From a virus, in the IMG/VR virus record IMGVR_UViG_3300025073_000817, positions 50,592 to 114,591 of that record: DNA of 64,000 bases; one strand, written 5' to 3'. Below, one piece after another: positions 38,849 to 47,149 of this stretch. Below the pieces are notes generated by a model. It had not been told where the DNA came from and searched no databases. It was given only the letters and a program-made list of their open reading frames with translations. How positions within the stretch are numbered: the stretch's first letter is position 1; every line of letters starts with the position of its first letter. The position numbers and the translations under genes were made by a program.

Positions 38849-40192
38849 ATGGCAGAAATTGATAAGATACTACAGAAAGATATTTTATCTCTTTTTTTAA
38901 GAGATAAACAATTGGTCTCTAGATTTCGCAAGATAATAGACCATACGTTTTTTACTACCAAGTATTATAGATACCTTTGCAAATTAGCTTTTAATCATTA
39001 TGAAAATTTCGATGGTGAATTGATATCGAAAAAGTATCTTCTTCTAGATATAAATAAAAGGCTATCAGAAGATAAGAGGTCAGCCTTTAGAAAAAGACTT
39101 CTTCCCTTATTTGATCACAAAGTAAGTGGATCTAAAGGAATAGCAGATGAAATCTATCAATGGGCCGAAAAACAAAGATTCGGCCAACTACTTGAACAAG
39201 CATCTGAGCTAGGATCTGAAGGGAAATTAAGTGAAAGTAAAGAACTAATAAAATCATCTTTCTTATTTGATATATCTGATTCTGATTTTGAAGTGTTTTC
39301 ACATTTCGAAGAATGGAAAAAGAGACAGAAAGAAAGAAAACTTGAAAGGCTATCTAAAAAAACTACTAGGCTAATAACTGATCTTGGCGACCTAGATGAT
39401 TATATGAAAATAAAAACAGGAATTCCTATAATGGCATTGATGATGGGGACCTCAGGAGTTGGTAAAAGTATATCATCAATCAATATAGGAGCTGCTGCAA
39501 TAAATAGTGGATTTAGAGTTGCACATTTTGTGTATGAAAATACAGCAAAGCAAACTCTTGATAGATATGACTCTAGATTTTTAAAATATCCATATTTCAA
39601 TGTTAAAGATTTTATATGGTCTAAAAGATTACTTGCACTTGCAAACAAGACCATGCGAAAATATAGGAGATTGAAATCATATTATCTTAAAGTAATTCAT
39701 GCTCCTATAGATACGGTTAGCGTTACTGATGTAGAAGCTCTCTTAAGAGACTTTAAAATAAAAGAAGATTGGGAACCAGATTTTATAGTTTACGATTCAC
39801 CAGATCATATGTTGCCTTCAAAAAAACGTGAGTCATATAGACTTGAAGTTAAGAAAACATATACAGATATAAAGCGCCAGACTGAAATTAGAAGCATCCC
39901 AATTTTTTGCACCACCCATGCCAAGGCAGACGCAAAAGGGAAAAAGGTTAGACAAGAATCATTTAGTGAATCATATGATAAACCAAGATTATCAGATATC
40001 GTCCTAACTATTAGCCAAACACAAGAACAATTAGATGATAAACAAGCAGAAATATGGTTAGACAAAAACAGGGATGGTGATGCAAATATAGGAATATTAG
40101 TAGATCTGCTATATAAAGTTATGACGTTAAAATATGTAGAAAAACTAATGATTGGAGGGGGAGAAACTAATGAATCAGAAGATGATGATTAA
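38849..40192 (+). CDS. DnaB-like replicative helicase
   Basis: A 447-residue protein. A helical N-terminal domain (about 1-175) precedes a RecA-like core: Walker A GTSGVGKS (about 200-207), Walker B DFIVYDSPD (about 312-320), a TTHAKAD sensor-like segment and WLDKNRDGDAN with the arginine finger near the C-terminus. This matches SF4 helicases that unwind the fork as hexamers. It pairs functionally with the loader at 36170 and the primase at 42420. The acidic C-terminus overlaps the next gene. Confidence 0.87.
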   Translation: MAEIDKILQKDILSLFLRDKQLVSRFRKIIDHTFFTTKYYRYLCKLAFNHYENFDGELISKKYLLLDINKRLSEDKRSAFRKRLLPLFDHKVSGSKGIADEIYQWAEKQRFGQLLEQASELGSEGKLSESKELIKSSFLFDISDSDFEVFSHFEEWKKRQKERKLERLSKKTTRLITDLGDLDDYMKIKTGIPIMALMMGTSGVGKSISSINIGAAAINSGFRVAHFVYENTAKQTLDRYDSRFLKYPYFNVKDFIWSKRLLALANKTMRKYRRLKSYYLKVIHAPIDTVSVTDVEALLRDFKIKEDWEPDFIVYDSPDHMLPSKKRESYRLEVKKTYTDIKRQTEIRSIPIFCTTHAKADAKGKKVRQESFSESYDKPRLSDIVLTISQTQEQLDDKQAEIWLDKNRDGDANIGILVDLLYKVMTLKYVEKLMIGGGETNESEDDD

Positions 40193-41216
40193 TCAAAAAG
40201 GTAATGAAGTATTGTTAGTATCAAATGGATTAAGAAGAAAGGTAATTTCTGATACTGTATTAATTAATATAATTGATACACTATATGATGGTAATCCATA
40301 CAAATTAACAGTGGTATCTGAAGAATCAAATAGGGATATTTTCCCAAGTGTCTTAGTAAATAAATTCTATACTCTTAATGCAGAAAATACCATTATTCTT
40401 TCTAAAAGAAATTTTGACACAATAATTAACGCTTCATATGGCGAATTTGGAAATGCTTTTTTCTACTGGATGAACAAGCCTATAGGATTAAACATTATTT
40501 CGTTATTTAATAATGAATCTATTATGATTAACGGATCTGAAGTTAAATTTTCTTTTAAAAAGAATAATAATGATATCTTATATGTTGAAAATAGATATGC
40601 AATTTCAAAACCTGAACATCCTATTGATTTTGTACACTCTAAAATAAAAAGACAAGGTTCATATCTAATAGGAATAGTATTAGATGATGGAGAATCAGTT
40701 TTGACTCAACCGCCAATTATGTTTCTTGAACAAATCGCAAAGACTTTATCTAGAGGATTTCCTGCAAAATTCGTATTATTTGGTAGCAATCAAACTAGAG
40801 AAACAATGTTTTCTTCATTAATAGGCGAGTCAGGTTTAATGCGTAATTCAGATATTTTTTCTTTTGTATGTGAAAATAATGAAACTAAGATAATAGCTGA
40901 GGCAATGCATCTTTGTGATGTTATAATATCTCACGAATCATATTATATGCATGTTGCTCTTGCAATGGGTAAACAAGTGTATGGAATATTTGCTAACTCA
41001 TCATCAGATGATTTTGGAGAATTCGATAACCTTGTAAGGTTTGAACCTAAAACCAAAGCAACTTGTTCACCATGTAGGACAAAATATATGGAAGCAAATG
41101 ATTGTACTTCATTTAACGGAAATGATGAACCTGCAATATGCTATGAGTCTATCGATGTAAATTATCTTGTATCATCTATAATTAAATATTTAATCACCAA
41201 CAAAGGAGGAAAATGA
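40170..41216 (+). CDS. Glycosyltransferase family 9-like (heptosyltransferase-type)
   Basis: A 348-residue protein starting MNQKMMINQKGNEVLLVSNG. The C-terminal half has GT-B/GT9 features: FPAKFVLFGSNQTRE (about 210-224), AEAMHLCDVIISHESYYMHVALAMGKQVYGIF (typical of the donor-binding region) and the closing Cys cluster CSPCRTKYMEANDC...C seen in ADP-heptose:LPS transferases. The N-terminal half is diverged. Likely transfers a heptose or related sugar to a surface or virion glycan. Starts inside the helicase gene behind GGAGGGGGAG. Confidence 0.65.
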   Translation: MNQKMMINQKGNEVLLVSNGLRRKVISDTVLINIIDTLYDGNPYKLTVVSEESNRDIFPSVLVNKFYTLNAENTIILSKRNFDTIINASYGEFGNAFFYWMNKPIGLNIISLFNNESIMINGSEVKFSFKKNNNDILYVENRYAISKPEHPIDFVHSKIKRQGSYLIGIVLDDGESVLTQPPIMFLEQIAKTLSRGFPAKFVLFGSNQTRETMFSSLIGESGLMRNSDIFSFVCENNETKIIAEAMHLCDVIISHESYYMHVALAMGKQVYGIFANSSSDDFGEFDNLVRFEPKTKATCSPCRTKYMEANDCTSFNGNDEPAICYESIDVNYLVSSIIKYLITNKGGK

Positions 41217-41539
41217 TGGAGCCTTATCCATCTGAAATGGAATTAAATAATTATTTACTTTCAGATAATAATTCTATTCATGAATTAATGAAGCAAATAT
41301 TATTATATCTTAGTGAGGATATAAATAACTTCTTAAGTGATGATTTTTGTACTATTTTTGAAAATTTAGATGATATAGATGATGAGGAAGAAGATGGTTT
41401 CGTAGAGGAAGCACAAGTAAAATATCTCCAAACAACTGGACATAAAACCATTAAAAGAATTCTAAACGCCATTGTAAGATTAGACGAAACACTAGATATT
41501 CTAAATGCATTAGTAGATATACAACGGAGGAAATTATGA
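41216..41539 (+). CDS. Acidic helical hypothetical protein
   Basis: A 107-residue protein starting MEPYPSEMELNNYLLSDNNS, with an acidic centre (DDIDDEEEDGF) and final helix RLDETLDILNALVDIQRRKL. The layout resembles the proteins at 36972 and 55211. ATG 41216 is better spaced from AGGAGG than ATG 41213. Confidence 0.62.
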   Translation: MEPYPSEMELNNYLLSDNNSIHELMKQILLYLSEDINNFLSDDFCTIFENLDDIDDEEEDGFVEEAQVKYLQTTGHKTIKRILNAIVRLDETLDILNALVDIQRRKL

Positions 41540-41760
41540 AACAAGCACTAGAACTTATCAGGAAGTTAATTGAAACGCATCGAGCGACTCATGAATCAAG
41601 CGATTTTGAACAGGGAATTTGCGAAGGGCTTATCATGGCAAGGCGCGAATTGCAAAATCACATCCTCCAACAACCAGATTCAGCGAACGGGCATAACGTG
41701 ACGGTGATCACACCGAGTGAATTGTTTGAAAAGGGTGAATCGACTGGCGGGGGCATGTAG
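41536..41760 (+). CDS. Small hypothetical protein in a GC-richer island
   Basis: A 74-residue protein starting MKQALELIRKLIETHRATHE, two helices and a polar tail ending GESTGGGM. Codon usage shifts here toward G/C, continuing to about 42040, which suggests import from another genome. ACGGAGG 7 nt upstream. Confidence 0.65.
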   Translation: MKQALELIRKLIETHRATHESSDFEQGICEGLIMARRELQNHILQQPDSANGHNVTVITPSELFEKGESTGGGM

Positions 41761-41799
41761 CCCGCCGCTGATCTTGGCATTAGCCATGAAAGGAAAACT

Positions 41800-42042
41800 A
41801 TGAGCCTACAAACTGAAGCGATGCGTAGCACAGACGAGCGAATCATTACCGCGTATCAACGTGAAAATGGAACGTGGTCCGGAGTGGAATTGGTTAACCA
41901 CCCTACCCCGAGCGGTTGTTAACGATGGTTGCCTACGTACTCAGATCAACGTGAGTGGCCGGATGCTGAAACCGCGAAGCATGAATTTGAAGCAATTCTG
42001 CCGAAACCTAAGTTGGTTAACCAGGAGCTCCAGCAGACATAG
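41800..42042 (+). pseudogene. Small gene interrupted by TAA
   Basis: ATG 41800 (AAAGGA upstream) reads MSLQTEAMRSTDERIITAYQ and stops at TAA 41920-41922 after 40 codons. The same frame continues open for 39 codons (WLPTYSDQREWPDAETAKHE...) to TAG 42042. A 79-residue protein would result without the TAA. It belongs to the GC-richer island; another frame across it (41861-42073) gives an implausible protein. Confidence 0.45.
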
Positions 42043-42108
42043 AACGCCGATGATCTCTACGTTAAAAAAATAAATAAAATAGTCCTAAGCTAAATAAGGT
42101 AGAAAAGT

Positions 42109-42414
42109 ATGATTGCTAATTATAATCCTGACAAAGACCACAAAATTTGGATTGTTCGTACAATAGGAAATAATACGACAGCCGCTTGGCTTGATTGGAA
42201 TGAGGAATGGGATGATGAATGGAGTACAAAAACCTTTGATGATTTTTTGAACATCGAATTACCAGCCAATGACCCAATGATTAATTTCAGACCATTTAAT
42301 CGGCATCGTTCTTTGGACTGGCTTCAATATGTCTCAAATCGTGAACGATACAAGCTAAAGACAGGTAATTATAATCAGTGGAAGAGACGACATATGATGT
42401 GGGGAGGGTGTTAG
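42109..42414 (+). CDS. Small hypothetical protein
   Basis: A 101-residue protein starting MIANYNPDKDHKIWIVRTIG, rich in Trp and acidic residues in the first half (AAWLDWNEEWDDEW) and basic in the second. Weak ribosome site (AAGGTAG). Not recognised. Confidence 0.6.
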   Translation: MIANYNPDKDHKIWIVRTIGNNTTAAWLDWNEEWDDEWSTKTFDDFLNIELPANDPMINFRPFNRHRSLDWLQYVSNRERYKLKTGNYNQWKRRHMMWGGC

Positions 42415-42419
42415 AGTTA

Positions 42420-43475
42420 ATGAACTTTGACTGGCAAAAATTTCTTTTATCTGAGTTCAAAGGTAAGATTGTAAAATCACCACGAGGTGAAGAATACAAT
42501 ATTGACTGTATAGCCGATAATTGTCCTAATCCTAAAGGTCATATGTTTGTTAATCTGCATTCAACAGATAAGCATAGAGATAAGGCTTTTATTTGTCACA
42601 GATGTAATGTTGGTGGTAACTGGAAAGCATTTCTAATTTTACACTATAAAAGGCCATTAGCTGAGATACTATCATTTATTAATGAAAGCTATTTAATTGA
42701 AAGATCTCCATATGTTTCAGCACTTGAAAATATCAAAGAATTAGATACTAATATTAGCATAGGGAAGATTAAAAATGAACCCATAATTATTGATATTCCA
42801 CATGGAAGTAAGTTACTAAAACATTCTAACAGATTTACAGAAAGGAGGAAAATACCAGAAAATATCTTTAAGAAATTTAAATTTCATATATGTACACAAG
42901 GGTTCTATAAAAACAGAATCATAATACCTGTAGAAACTGAAAAAGATAGGGCATTTATAGCATATTCACAAATGTCCAAAGAAGCTCTTAAAATTGCAAA
43001 AGAATTAAGTCAAAAACATCCAGAATCAAGAGGGTTAGATTCAAAAAGAAAGAAGATCAAGAATCCTTTTGGTTCTATTTTTTCGAGGATGTTATTTAAC
43101 TACAACAATATTCCTTACGGGTGTAAGTTATTATTCGCACACGAAGGATCTACAGATGTAATTAGAACAACTATTTATAATCATTATGCAATAGGTTTAT
43201 TTCATTCAACCATATCAGAAGATCAAGCTGTTCTCATTGCTGAGAAAGAACCTAGTGAAGTGTGTATCATGTTAGATGCTGATGTTAAATTATCTAAAAT
43301 CATTAAATGTGTTGAAATATTAAAAGAATGGTATGACGGAAAAATAACATATGTTAAATTGAAAGAGGGTGATCCGGATGACATAAATTCAAAAAAGAGA
43401 TTTGAAAGAATAGTAAGTAAAAGAACAAAAGTCACAAAAATGAAGGACGTAAATAGTTTAAAACTTTTTAATTAA
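42420..43475 (+). CDS. DnaG-type DNA primase
   Basis: A 351-residue protein. A CHC2-like zinc finger uses C30, C35, C59 and C62 (CIADNC...CHRC). The catalytic TOPRIM core shows HEGSTDVIRT (acidic metal residue), CIMLDADVKLSK (DxD) and LKEGDPDDI. It is shorter than bacterial DnaG and has no fused helicase, unlike T7 gp4, so it works with the separate DnaB-like helicase at 38849. Synthesises RNA primers for lagging-strand replication. ATG 42420 overlaps nothing upstream; the ribosome site is GGGAGGG, 12 nt away. Confidence 0.85.
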   Translation: MNFDWQKFLLSEFKGKIVKSPRGEEYNIDCIADNCPNPKGHMFVNLHSTDKHRDKAFICHRCNVGGNWKAFLILHYKRPLAEILSFINESYLIERSPYVSALENIKELDTNISIGKIKNEPIIIDIPHGSKLLKHSNRFTERRKIPENIFKKFKFHICTQGFYKNRIIIPVETEKDRAFIAYSQMSKEALKIAKELSQKHPESRGLDSKRKKIKNPFGSIFSRMLFNYNNIPYGCKLLFAHEGSTDVIRTTIYNHYAIGLFHSTISEDQAVLIAEKEPSEVCIMLDADVKLSKIIKCVEILKEWYDGKITYVKLKEGDPDDINSKKRFERIVSKRTKVTKMKDVNSLKLFN

Positions 43476-43505
43476 TAGGTTCTGCGGAATAGTATAAGTT
43501 TTTTG

Positions 43506-43534
43506 TTGCAATTGTTAACGGTCTGTGGTACAAT
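43506..43534 (+). promoter_or_regulatory. Sigma70-type promoter, extended -10
   Basis: TTGCAA (43506-43511), a 17-bp spacer ending TGTGG, TACAAT (43529-43534). Drives the single Lys-rich gene at 43580, ended by the terminator at 44738. Confidence 0.7.
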
Positions 43535-43579
43535 ACCAGTAGTAAGTGAGGCTCCAACCATTTAATTCTAGGAGGGAAC

Positions 43580-44719
43580 ATGGCAAGCAAGGAGAAAAAA
43601 ATAAAAGGAAAGGAGGAACCGGATGAAGTAAGAGAGAAGCAAAAACCAAAGTGTTTCGGAATTGGGTATTCAAAAAAGGACACTGATTGTACTGAAGAAT
43701 GCCTAGTTTTTGGAGGAGGCGAAGATTCTGAATGTGCAATCGCAACCGCAGAAAACAATAAAGAAAAGGAAAAATTGGAGGGTAAAAAAATGGCTAAGAA
43801 AGAGAAAAAGAGCAAGAAGGAAGAATTGGAAGAGAAGAAGGCTAAAGAAGATAATGACAATAATGATGACAACAACGATAACGACAATAATGACAATAAT
43901 GATGACAACAATGATAATGACAATAATGATAACGATAACAATGATAATGATGACAAGAAAGATAATGATGACAACAACGATAATGATGACAACAACGATA
44001 ATGATGACAACAACGATAATGATGATAATGATGATGACGAAGGTAAGAAGAAAGCTAAGGGTAAGAAAAAGGCTGTAAAGAAAGAAACAAAAAAGGCTTC
44101 CAAGAAAAAGGCTAAAGAAGAAGATAATGACAACGATAACGATGACAATGATAATGACGATGACGATGATGAAGATAAGAAGAAGGCTAAGGGTAAGAAG
44201 GGCGGAAAAGAAGAAAAGAAAGTTAAGAAGTCCTTCAAGAAGAAAAATACAGAAACTATTGATGGTGGCATTGTTCCACTGAAACATAAGGAACTTATTG
44301 ACGAAATTGCTGAAAACAACGGACTTACAGTGGAGCACAAGACATCAGTTACCGTTCTTAAAAAGGATGGAGTCATTGTAGCTTCTATTGTAAGATCTGG
44401 AACTGATGTTGCACTTCTCTTTAACAGAATTTCTGCTAAAGACATGGACATTAAAGGCATTCCTGAATGGGGTAGTTTCCACAAAGTTACTAAGGAATCC
44501 TATGCTTCTATGGCGTGTGTAAAGATTGCTGACAAAATGCCCGCCAAGTTGGACAAGGCATTCGCCAAAGCAATTAAAATGGCGAAAAATGTGAAATCTG
44601 ATCGAATCAAGCGTGGAAAGGAATTGGCTGAAATGGCTGCAAAAAAGAAAGAAAAAGATAGTAAGGAAGAAAAGAAGGGTAAGAAAGACAAGAAAAAGGA
44701 CAAGAAGAAAAAGAAGTAA
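43580..44719 (+). CDS. Asp/Asn/Lys low-complexity protein (Lys-rich family member 3)
   Basis: A 379-residue protein in four parts: an N-terminal Cys motif (CFGIGYSKKDTDCTEEC, about 21-37); a Lys/Glu stretch; alternating blocks of Asp/Asn repeats and Lys-rich segments (about 93-225); a compact C-terminal domain (about 230-340, VTVLKKDGVIVASIVRSGTD) and a Lys-rich tail. The C-terminal domain shares its layout with those at 8144 and 11422. The CFG..Y...D.C..C motif recalls small metal- or nucleic-acid-binding segments in other phage proteins. Own promoter and terminator indicate strong independent expression. The acidic/basic alternation suggests a disordered, possibly phase-separating or DNA-organising protein. 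Confidence 0.7.
   Translation: MASKEKKIKGKEEPDEVREKQKPKCFGIGYSKKDTDCTEECLVFGGGEDSECAIATAENNKEKEKLEGKKMAKKEKKSKKEELEEKKAKEDNDNNDDNNDNDNNDNNDDNNDNDNNDNDNNDNDDKKDNDDNNDNDDNNDNDDNNDNDDNDDDEGKKKAKGKKKAVKKETKKASKKKAKEEDNDNDNDDNDNDDDDDEDKKKAKGKKGGKEEKKVKKSFKKKNTETIDGGIVPLKHKELIDEIAENNGLTVEHKTSVTVLKKDGVIVASIVRSGTDVALLFNRISAKDMDIKGIPEWGSFHKVTKESYASMACVKIADKMPAKLDKAFAKAIKMAKNVKSDRIKRGKELAEMAAKKKEKDSKEEKKGKKDKKKDKKKKK
43961..44014 (+). repeat. 18-bp perfect tandem repeat x3
   Basis: GATAATGATGACAACAAC repeats three times exactly, encoding DNDDNN units, inside a longer degenerate Asp/Asn tract (about 43854-44040). It is prone to copy-number change by slippage. Spacer-free, so not a CRISPR array. Confidence 0.85.
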
Positions 44720-44737
44720 TCATTTAACCTAAAGATG

Positions 44738-44771
44738 GGGCGGGTGAAATATCCCGCCCTTCCTGTTTTTT
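44738..44771 (+). terminator. Intrinsic terminator
   Basis: GGGCGGG (44738-44744) pairs with CCCGCCC (44753-44759), loop TGAAATAT, followed after TTCCTG by six T. Ends the transcription unit of the low-complexity protein. Confidence 0.85.
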
Positions 44772-44829
44772 ATCCCACCTAATTATCAACAAAATATAAG
44801 GCTCTACCAAAAATATTAAGAGGCCTGTA

Positions 44830-46152
44830 ATGAAAATTGCATTAGCTCTTTACCCAATCAATGATCTTGGGGGAATAATAAATCATACAGAACAATTATC
44901 ATTTGGTCTCAGAGAATTAGGCCATGATGTTAATTTGCATATTCTTTACTATCAATCAAAATTTAATTCAGTTAAAACTAGAAATCAGGATAAGAATTGG
45001 AGAAATGGAGCTTTCGTACTTTGTCATCAAAATTACGGATGGAATGCTCGCCCATGGATAGAGAAATTAGCCTATAAAGGTAAGGACAATTTAAACAAGA
45101 CGCTTGATATATTATCAAAATATGACATGATAATATGGGAAATACCTGTACCTACAAAATTAAGAGCCCATTATGGAAATAATGACTGGCCTGAATTATA
45201 TACAGCATGTAAAAAGAATATAGCAATAATACATGATGGAAATGCCCTCTCTACTCCATGGATCTTAGAAGTAAAAGATCATATAACAGCTCTAGCATGT
45301 GTTCATCAATGCGCTTTTAACACATCTAAGAAATTCGGAATCCCCACGTCATTGATATTCAATCCTCATGATTTATCTAAAGTAAAAGATAGATATGATT
45401 ATAAACTTAGAAATAAAGGGTTTTTATCATTACAAGTCTTTAAAGCATTGAAGCGTGTTGATGACTTAATAAGAGCAATTCCATATTTACCTAGTGAATA
45501 TAAGAAGTATATTGCCGGTGGAGGTATTGAACAAAGATACATGGTTTCAAAAAATAAAATCAAACCTAAATATATTTGCGATAGAAAAAATGATCCCAAC
45601 CTAAACAAAAAATTCATCGACAAACCAATATGGGAAGTAGCAACTACCTACGGTATGGATTATCTTGGTTTTATTTCAGAACGTAAGAGGGATAAAATAT
45701 TAAGGAAAATAAGAACATTAATTGATCCATCATGGAGTCAAAAATATGCAATTAATGGTGGTCACTTTAACAGAGTTTTTATAGAAGCAATTAAGCAGGG
45801 AACCATTCCAATAGCAATAAATAAAGGGATTTCAGATAATCTAGAAGGTGAAAATTTTCTATTTAAACCAAACATAAATTATATAATGATTGACTACAGA
45901 GTGACTCCAAAAGAATACGCTCAAAATATTGAATTAGCAAATGAACTGAGTACACAAGATGCAGAACTAATACAAAGTAATAACTATGATTTATTAGAAC
46001 TTTTCGAAAGAAAAAACATTGCTAATCAATTTATTAGATTATCTAAATTAAAGAAATGTGGATATTATAAAAAGATAGTACGCAAAAAAACTGATAAAAA
46101 TCTTTTAGAAGAATCTAAAAAAGAATTTGAATCATTCTTTAGAGGTAAATAA
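44830..46152 (+). CDS. GT4-like glycosyltransferase
   Basis: A 440-residue protein. A Rossmann-like N-terminus (MKIALALYPINDLGGIINHT) contains a GG acceptor loop, NHTEQLSFGLRELGHDV is the usual first helix, and the C-terminal half has GFLSLQVFKALKRVDDLIRA and FNRVFIEAIKQGTIPIAI, which corresponds to the donor-binding E-x7-E region. It looks like a GT-B fold enzyme; the sugar and acceptor are unknown. It opens a run of glycan-type genes (radical SAM, cupin, PfkB kinase). Confidence 0.7.
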   Translation: MKIALALYPINDLGGIINHTEQLSFGLRELGHDVNLHILYYQSKFNSVKTRNQDKNWRNGAFVLCHQNYGWNARPWIEKLAYKGKDNLNKTLDILSKYDMIIWEIPVPTKLRAHYGNNDWPELYTACKKNIAIIHDGNALSTPWILEVKDHITALACVHQCAFNTSKKFGIPTSLIFNPHDLSKVKDRYDYKLRNKGFLSLQVFKALKRVDDLIRAIPYLPSEYKKYIAGGGIEQRYMVSKNKIKPKYICDRKNDPNLNKKFIDKPIWEVATTYGMDYLGFISERKRDKILRKIRTLIDPSWSQKYAINGGHFNRVFIEAIKQGTIPIAINKGISDNLEGENFLFKPNINYIMIDYRVTPKEYAQNIELANELSTQDAELIQSNNYDLLELFERKNIANQFIRLSKLKKCGYYKKIVRKKTDKNLLEESKKEFESFFRGK

Positions 46153-46154
46153 CA

Positions 46155-47138
46155 TTGAAGTATCTACAAGATCCACCATACTCTATTCAAATAGAATTAA
46201 CAGAAGGCTGTAATAGATCTTGCTATTTCTGTGGAATACAAGGCATTAGAGATAACAAAGCAAACGGCCCGAATAAAAAGAATGGAACAGCAAGTAAGCC
46301 TTATAAATTCTTGTCTATAGAAAATGCAACCACCTTAGCAAAACAAATTAGTTCTGCAGGATGGTCTTCAAGAATAGTCTTCAGTATGCATGGAGAACCA
46401 ACTTTAAATCCAAACTACAATGAAATTATCAAAGTATTTAGAAAGAACTTACTCAAGTCATCATTTTTAATGATATCTAATGGGCATGGATTTATAAAAA
46501 ATTCTACAGATTCAATCAATGCAGTTATGAAGTCTGGTATAAATATCTTACATTTAGATAATTATGAATATTTAAACACTATCAAAATAATAATTGAAAA
46601 ATATAAAGGGCCATATGATATACTTTTCTATCCTCAAAATAAGAAAGCTAACCCACAACAAAGAAAAAGACCTAATGAACACATGATTGTCATTTGTGAG
46701 GATATAGCTAAAGGAACTGGAGGGATTAATTCAGTTATCACTAATCATGCGGGATGTTCTTTTCCTAAAAGTGATTTAATGGAGGGTAAAAGATGCGCTA
46801 AACCATTTAGAGAACTGAGCGTAAGGTGGGATGGCAATATTGCTATTTGTTGTCAGGATTTCAGAGGCATTTATAAATGTGGAAATATTAACAATCAATC
46901 AATAGATCATATTTGGAACAATAAATATTTTCGTTCAGCAAGAAAAGCACTTTATCATGGTATGCGAACATTTGATCCGTGTCGCGGATGCGATGCAAGA
47001 TCATATAGAATTGGATTACTACCTGACAAATATGGAAAAGAGTCATTGCCTGAGCCAAACAATAAAACATGGAAATTTATTAAGAAAGCCAATAGTGGGA
47101 AACCTTACACAAAACCAGTTAAAAGACCTTGGGAATAA
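46155..47138 (+). CDS. Radical SAM/SPASM-type enzyme
   Basis: A 327-residue protein read from TTG at 46155 (GAGGT about 10 nt upstream). CNRSCYFC (about 19-26) is the CxxxCxxC radical-SAM 4Fe-4S site, and FSMHGEPTLNPNY is the SAM-binding GE(P) motif. The C-terminus has CAKPFRELSVRWDGNIAICCQDF and CRGCDAR, a SPASM-like auxiliary cluster. Such enzymes modify peptides or sugars; the substrate here is not evident. The position after a glycosyltransferase hints at glycan or peptide modification. Confidence 0.85.
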   Translation: MKYLQDPPYSIQIELTEGCNRSCYFCGIQGIRDNKANGPNKKNGTASKPYKFLSIENATTLAKQISSAGWSSRIVFSMHGEPTLNPNYNEIIKVFRKNLLKSSFLMISNGHGFIKNSTDSINAVMKSGINILHLDNYEYLNTIKIIIEKYKGPYDILFYPQNKKANPQQRKRPNEHMIVICEDIAKGTGGINSVITNHAGCSFPKSDLMEGKRCAKPFRELSVRWDGNIAICCQDFRGIYKCGNINNQSIDHIWNNKYFRSARKALYHGMRTFDPCRGCDARSYRIGLLPDKYGKESLPEPNNKTWKFIKKANSGKPYTKPVKRPWE

Positions 47139-47149
47139 TGAGGCATATA

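Noticed and set aside
41861-42073. 70-codon ORF as a real protein
   Set aside because: The competing frame from 41800 has a ribosome site and more protein-like composition. This one is rich in Arg/Ser from frame shift of the same DNA.
43854-44040. CRISPR-like repeat array
   Set aside because: The repeats are contiguous, coding and without unique spacers.
43468-44484. Long minus-strand ORFs across the Asp/Asn/Lys gene
   Set aside because: They encode poly-Ser/Leu or poly-Ile/Val, which is simply the complement of GAT/AAC/AAG repeats. They have no ribosome site, and the plus-strand gene has its own promoter and terminator.
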